Shown here: piece after piece, positions 33,729-40,000 of the stretch | Position numbering within the stretch: the first letter of the stretch is position 1 | How the letters are laid out: the number at the start of each line of letters is the position of its first letter | Assembly: GCA_949358305.1 (NCBI GenBank) | Contig: CASHSZ010000063.1 | Span: 25,001-65,000 of the forward strand | Source: Strigamia acuminata | Lineage: Eukaryota > Arthropoda > Chilopoda > Geophilomorpha > Linotaeniidae | DNA: 40,000 nt | Direction of reading: 5' to 3' | Made by a program: the position numbers and the translations under genes | Notes under the pieces: generated by a model | What the model was told of the DNA's origin: nothing | The model's database searches: none | The model's input: only the letters and a program-made list of their open reading frames with translations

Positions 33729-33882
33729 TTATTCAATTTATTTATATTTTTATTTTTTTTTTTTTATTTAATTTCCACGTGTCCATTTACCCATCTACCT
33801 ATCTATTTATCTATCTATTTATTTATTCGTTTATTCGTTCGTGTCTGTCTTTCTTCCGTTCATTCGACCAAAGTGAAGTAAA

Positions 33883-34155
33883 TTGGAACCGACACGATTC
33901 TAGGCGACTACGAGGGCGTTTTATCTTCGGGCCCGGGTGGCCGAGCGGGCAGAGCTACCTGCCGCACGGAGACGTGGACCGAAGGTTCGAGTCCCGCTCC
34001 CGCCGACTTTTCGTTTCACCGATGATACAAACGATTCTTTCTTTCTTTCTTCCATGATTTGAAACTTACGAATGATTGATGTGATGTAGAATACTACCCT
34101 CCCGCAAGACCCGCGGGAGGGGGGGTCGAAGGTATCGGCCCTTCTTTATTTTATT
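33883..34155 (+). repeat. tRNA-like repeat, copy 4 (short-body type)
   Basis: A box 33938-33948, B box GGTTCGAGTCC at 33984-33994, TTTT following. Inner stem GGCAG-AGCTAC-CTGCC. Tail hairpin CTCCCGC...GCGGGAG at about 34100-34120. Confidence 0.7.
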
Positions 34156-34593
34156 CGACCTCCCTCCTCTCGTTCTTTTATTTTATTTCATTCCACTTTT
34201 TTATTTTATTTTTTTTTTTTTTACTTATTTCTTTCCATTCTTCTCTCTTTTTATTCATTCATTCGTTCATTCATTCATTTATTTGGTTCGTTTTGTTTTT
34301 ATAAATCCAGTCCGCGTCGTCAGGTGCCGCTCTACGGAGTTTGCGCCGCAGCAAAACAACACCCATCCCTACCTTTGACCCCGCTCGACGGCGTCATTCA
34401 ATCCGCACGCACCATCGTCGAAAAAGAAAGAAAAAGAAACGAGAAACGAGAAATAAACCAATAAAGAAAGACGAGCCGACCGACCAACTTTCCCGGTTCG
34501 TGTTTGTTTATTAATTTTTTATTAATCAATTAATTGATTAATTGATTGGTTGGCTAAACGACCGTTTCGTCCGTTCGTTCGTTCGTTTAAGCC
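34156..34593. other. Spacer before the transposase gene
   Basis: T-rich sequence, an unrecognised stretch at 34310-34420 and AT-rich sequence with TTAATTGATTAATTGATT near 34520-34545. The block shared with the other cassette begins at about 34556. Confidence 0.5.
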
Positions 34594-36193
34594 ATGACGG
34601 ACGGTTTCCCCAAAACGGACGCGGGCGCGCGCGTGTGGGTCGCCGCGACGACGTCGTACCGGCAGGACGTCGGTTTCGCCGGCGGGACGCCCGGCTACTG
34701 CGGTCGCTGCGTGCCGAGCAGCTCGGAGTTCGATTACTTCGAGGAGCTGTTCGGCGAGGCGGCCCGTTTCATCGTGACCGCGACGAATCGAGCCATCCGG
34801 AGAGAGGCGAGAGAGGAGGAAATGGCGCGAGCGCAGGTGCCGAGAAAAAAACAACGGTGACGATCCGCGACACTCACTCTCACGCTCGTTTTCGTTTTCG
34901 TTTTCGTTCTAGGTGCTCGCCGCGTCGCGGCCACGGCCACGAGGTCCAAAGTCCAGACGAACGACGGCGGCGACGACGACGACGACTGCTGCCGGTGGGA
35001 GCGTCGTGGCCGTTGCCGGTGGCAGCGGCACCCGACCCGGGGCGCGGTGCGCGGACCTGAGGGTGCGCCTCACCGCGGGCGACCGGGGGGCGGCCGACGC
35101 GGCCGCTCGACGACAATTAGCCCTTCCTCCCCTTCCTCCTCCTCCTCCTCCTCCTCCTCCTCCTCCTCCTCTTCCTCGGCAGAGGGCACGTGGGCCGGTT
35201 CGACCCCTGGCGCTGGACGAGCTGTACGCGTACCTGGGCATTCTCGTGCTCACCGGTTACAACCGACAGCCCGAACTGCGCCACTACTGGCAGGGCGACA
35301 GGCCCGGCGATCTCGGCGCGCCGGCCGTCCGACGAGCGATGACGCGCCAACGGTTCGAAGAGGTTTCGCGTTATCTCCACTACAGCACGCAGCCGTCGTA
35401 CCAGCGGCTGCGCGTTGGCGGGTCGGCGGCCGGCTCCGACGGCGGCAGCACGACGGGAGAGAGGGCGGCGTTCTTGAAGGAACGCGAACGAGACGACGGC
35501 ACGACGAAAGTCCGTTTGTTCGCCGATCTGGTGAACAAGCGCTTTCGCGCGTGCCGCGAGCCCAGCCAAACTCTCTGCGTCGACGAATCGATGATCGCCT
35601 ACCGGGGTCGATCGGAGATGAAGGTGCGTGCGGGGGTCGCCCTCCGATCTCGTTTTTCTCTAACGTTCGTTCTTTCTTTCTTTCTTTCTTTCTTTCTTTA
35701 ACGTTCTTCCCAGGTCCGTCAACCGGCCAAGCCCATCAAATGGGGCTTCGAGTTGTTCACACTATGCGACGCGGGCACCGCCTACGTGCTGAACGACGAG
35801 GCGCACATCGGCAAACGCGCCAAAATGTTCTTCGACCCGGACGAGGAGCCGGAGCCAGAGTGAGTCACTTCGTCGTCGCTGTTTCTCTCCTTCGTTCTCA
35901 CAATTCCTTCTTTTTCTTTTCTCTTTTTTTCGTTTCCAGGTACCCGGGCAGCATCATCGGACGCATCGTCGTCTACGTCGCCAGGCACTACCTCGGCAAA
36001 GGGCACACGATTGCGTGCGACAATCGATTCACGTCCGCCGTGCTGTTCGAGCACCTCTTTGCCCGCCACAACACAATGGCCGTCGGGACGCTGCGGTCCA
36101 ACGCGGCCCAAATGCCGCCCGACCTCCCGGACCCCAAGCGGTACCGAGCCAACGCGAGAGGTAAACCGCCCGCTCGCTCTTCGCATCGTCGGC

Positions 36194-36289
<96 letters not shown>

Positions 36290-37014
36290 CGATTGATTGA
36301 TTGATTTCACTTCTTTTTTATTCATAGGCGATTTCCTGCATCGTCAGAGTGGCCGACTGTTGCTTACCTGGTGGAGGGACACGACGACCGTGAGTCTGCT
36401 CAGCACGAACGTCGACCCGTTGGCGGCGCCCGGGCACGTCTCCCGTCGCATCGGCGGCAACAGGGTGGACGTCCGTTGCCCGGCGCCCGCGCTTTCGTAC
36501 ACGCGCAATTTCCACTGGGTGGACGTGCTGAACAGGCTGGTCTCCTCGTTCCGCATCGGGCGCCGTTCCCCGTACTGGCACCGGTACTTCTTCTTCCACA
36601 AGCTGAACCAAGGTGAGCGGGGCGCCGTTTGCCACCGATTAATCCGTCGCTAATTAATTCTCGCTTCTCTTCTCTTCTCTTCTTCCAGTGTGCGTCAACG
36701 CCCGAATCAATATGCTCGAGGCGACCTCGGGCGCGCGAGGCGGCCGATCGCAGCTGCAGTTCAGGAGAGCGCTCGCCACCCAACTCGTGTCTCGACGGGA
36801 GGGGGCCGTGCCGGGCGCGGCCCCCGCGCCCGGCGGACCCGTCGTCCACCGGCTCGAACACACGTCCAAGAGCAAGCGGTGCAAGGTGTGTTACGTGCGC
36901 CGCAAGGAACGGCACGAGAGCAGTTGGTGGTGCGTCCCCTGCGAAATCAACCTGTGCCGGCCGAAACACGGTCGCGATTGTTTTCAGATCCACGTGGCCG
37001 GCGCGGACAAGTGA
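34594..37014 (+). CDS. piggyBac-type transposase (DDE_Tnp_1_7 family), full length, intron-containing
   Basis: Exons 34594-34836, 34913-35623, 35714-35859, 35940-36160, 36328-36612 and 36689-37014; phases agree, giving 643 aa with no internal stop. Family evidence: LALDELYAYLGILVLTGYNR near the start of the core; catalytic Asp305 in CVDES, Asp394 in CDNRFTS and Asp506 in WVDVL; the IGRRSPYWHRYFFFHKLN segment; and a C-terminal cysteine-rich zinc domain (Cys600, 603, 617, 620, 625, His629, Cys633, His637). In piggyBac transposases a further Asp stands three residues after the last catalytic one; here it is Asn509. Five introns of 76-167 bases are more than usual for a transposon gene. The N-terminal quarter has Pro and Gly/Thr runs. 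It is convergent with the coiled-coil gene at 37343. A host-adopted copy is possible; I saw no clear TTAA-flanked terminal repeats. Confidence 0.85.
36194..36304. repeat. (TTGA)n microsatellite inside transposase intron 4
   Basis: About 27 TTGA units between donor 36161 and acceptor 36327, which explains why this intron is the longest of the gene. Confidence 0.9.
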
Positions 37015-37342
37015 CCGCGACGTTTCCACGACCGAGCGCGCGCCGACGCTCGGGCGGCCAACCGGCCGGTTAATTTTGTTTTATTTCATTCCTCCATTTG
37101 CCAGAACGCGGCGGAGTAGTTTTGTTTGTTTTGCTTATTTATTTATTTATTCATTTATTCCATTTTTTTTGTAAGTTAATTTTATTATTTATTAACAAAG
37201 GCAACAATGACGACGTATTGTCGATGCCGACAAAGAAAAAGAAAAAAAAGAAAACAAACGAACAAATCAATAAAAACGAACAAAAACAGACAAGTGAAAC
37301 GAAAACGTGTGAATTAATTAGCTCGATCGGCCAACCAATCAA
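37015..37342. other. Spacer between convergent genes
   Basis: Transposase 3' region, AT-rich and A-rich, with the segment shared with 8223-8530. No gene seen. Confidence 0.6.
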
Positions 37343-38926
<1,584 letters not shown>

Positions 38927-38997
38927 CTGAAAATGGCGTCGAGAGAAAAAATCTGCCGCGTGGCCGGAAAAAGTGTACCCTCTCTCGCGGATGCGAC

Positions 38998-39046
38998 TGT
39001 CTGTCTGTCTGTCAGTCAGTCAGTCAGTCAGTCAGTCAGTCAGTCC
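38998..39046. repeat. (CTGT)n and (CAGT)n microsatellite
   Basis: CTGT units pass into CAGT units, upstream of copy B of the coiled-coil gene, in the place where copy A has (TATG)n. Confidence 0.8.
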
Positions 39047-39221
39047 GTCAGCTGACGACACGAAAAATAAAAAACAAACGAGCAAACGAACGAACAAATA
39101 AATAATAGTAATAATAATAATAATAATAATAATTATTAAACAAAAAATAATTAATAACCGGTAACTAATTAACGACGATTAACAACGGCGAGAATGAATG
39201 GTAACGACGGCGAACGTTGTC

Positions 39222-39500
39222 GTTGAAATTGGCGGCGCTTTATCATCGGCCCCGAGTGGCCGAGCGGGCAGGGTGACCTGCCGCACGGAGCTGGTGACCG
39301 AGGGTTCGAGTCCCGCTTCCCGCCGATTTTTCATTTCTGGCAAAAACTGTATCACAGAAACACTCATATCTATCTTAACATTGTCGAGTCTATTGCACGG
39401 TTGTGCGCCATTCTTTCTCTTCAGATAGTGAGGCACACTCTCTCGCGAGGTTGCGAGAGGGTGGGGGGAAGTCGGAAGATTCGGCTCTCCTTTTGTTTTT
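39222..39500 (+). repeat. tRNA-like repeat, copy 5 (long-body type)
   Basis: A box 39257-39267, B box GGTTCGAGTCC 39303-39313, oligo-T after. The tail hairpin is CTCTCGC...GCGAGAG at about 39439-39460, where copy 1 has CTCCCGC...GCGGGAG: a compensated change. Confidence 0.7.
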
Positions 39501-39655
39501 ATTTTTTTCGTTCATATTTTTGTTTTTATTTCTATTCTTTTTCTCTTCTCTTCTCTTCTTTTCTTTTTTTCTCTTTTCTTTTTTTTTTTTGTTTTTTCCT
39601 CCCCGAGATTCGAACGGGGCTGCCGAGTTAAGTTGGGCTAAAACAGAAAAGGAAG
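39501..39655. other. T-rich spacer
   Basis: Pyrimidine-rich sequence with TTCTC repeats, then a fragment (CGAGATTCGAACGGGGC at 39604-39620) resembling an inverted B box, possibly a relic of a tRNA gene. No gene supported. Confidence 0.4.
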
Positions 39656-39960
39656 AAATTCGAAGCGACGGTTCTAGACGGCTACGAGGGCGGTTTATCT
39701 TCGGCCCCGGGTGGCCGAGCGGGCAGGGTGACCTGCCGCACGGAGCTGGTGACCGAGAGTTCGAGTCCCGCTCCCGCCGACTTTTCATTTCCGACAAAGC
39801 TGTATTGTCAAACACGCATTCACAGCATTTCAGTTGATATTGCCAAATATTGTGCCGTTCCAGTTTGGTCCCTTATTATTTCGAGATGGTGATGATGAAC
39901 ACTCTCCCGCGGGGTTGCGAGGGGGTGGGGGAGAGTCGAAAGGTTCGGTTCTCCTTTTGT
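39656..39960 (+). repeat. tRNA-like repeat, copy 6 (long-body type)
   Basis: A box 39712-39722, B box AGTTCGAGTCC 39758-39768. Body nearly identical to copy 1 (GTATTGTCAAACACGCATTC; TGTGCCGTT; CAGTTTGGTCCCTT). Ends in TTTTA repeats that run to the window edge. Confidence 0.7.
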
Positions 39961-40000
39961 TTTTATTTTTATTTTTATTTTTATTTTTATTTATTTTGTT

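Overview
This is nuclear eukaryotic DNA. It has GT-AG introns of about 66-170 bases, GC-rich exons set in AT-rich spacers, abundant tetranucleotide microsatellites, Pol III-like repeats and an intron-bearing piggyBac-type transposase. The organism is not identified. Broken ribosomal protein S23 (uS12) fragments end in a C-terminus that fits animal S23 best, so an animal is my inference. All exon models were built by eye from splice signals and reading phase.

Layout. 0.1-2.5 kb: a minus-strand gene of at least nine exons that runs off the left edge. 2.8-7.1 kb: an orphan exon, two paralogous minus-strand genes for small double-zinc-finger proteins, and between them a cluster of decayed S23 fragments. 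7.2-8.1 kb: a short piece of GC-rich palindromic satellite and its flanking repeat. 8.07-10.6 kb: a cassette holding a gutted piggyBac transposase, an intact coiled-coil gene and a tRNA-like repeat. 11.2-11.6 kb: an orphan coiled-coil exon. 11.8-20.3 kb: two large arrays of a satellite built on the palindrome CCGTTAACGG, in inverted orientation about a central terminal-inverted-repeat element. 20.85-21.6 kb: a small acidic-protein gene. 22.4-27.2 kb: eight tandem units of about 600-670 bp with stems kept by compensatory changes, a candidate structured-RNA family. 28.4-31.9 kb: a nine-exon gene (about 930 aa) with a coiled coil, a double zinc finger, low-complexity repeats, an RS-like tract and a PHD-like finger. 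32.5-34.2 kb: three tRNA-like repeats and a tandem duplication. 34.6-39.9 kb: the second copy of the cassette, with a full-length transposase, a frameshifted coiled-coil gene and two tRNA-like repeats.

Connections. The cassette at 8.07-10.6 kb and that at 34.55-39.5 kb are paralogous and have decayed reciprocally: the first lost the transposase and kept the coiled-coil gene, the second kept the transposase and has a frameshift in the coiled-coil gene. The double-zinc-finger module of the two small genes recurs inside the 28-32 kb gene with an intron at the same place and phase. This module and the tandem array at 22-27 kb are the best candidates for something undescribed.
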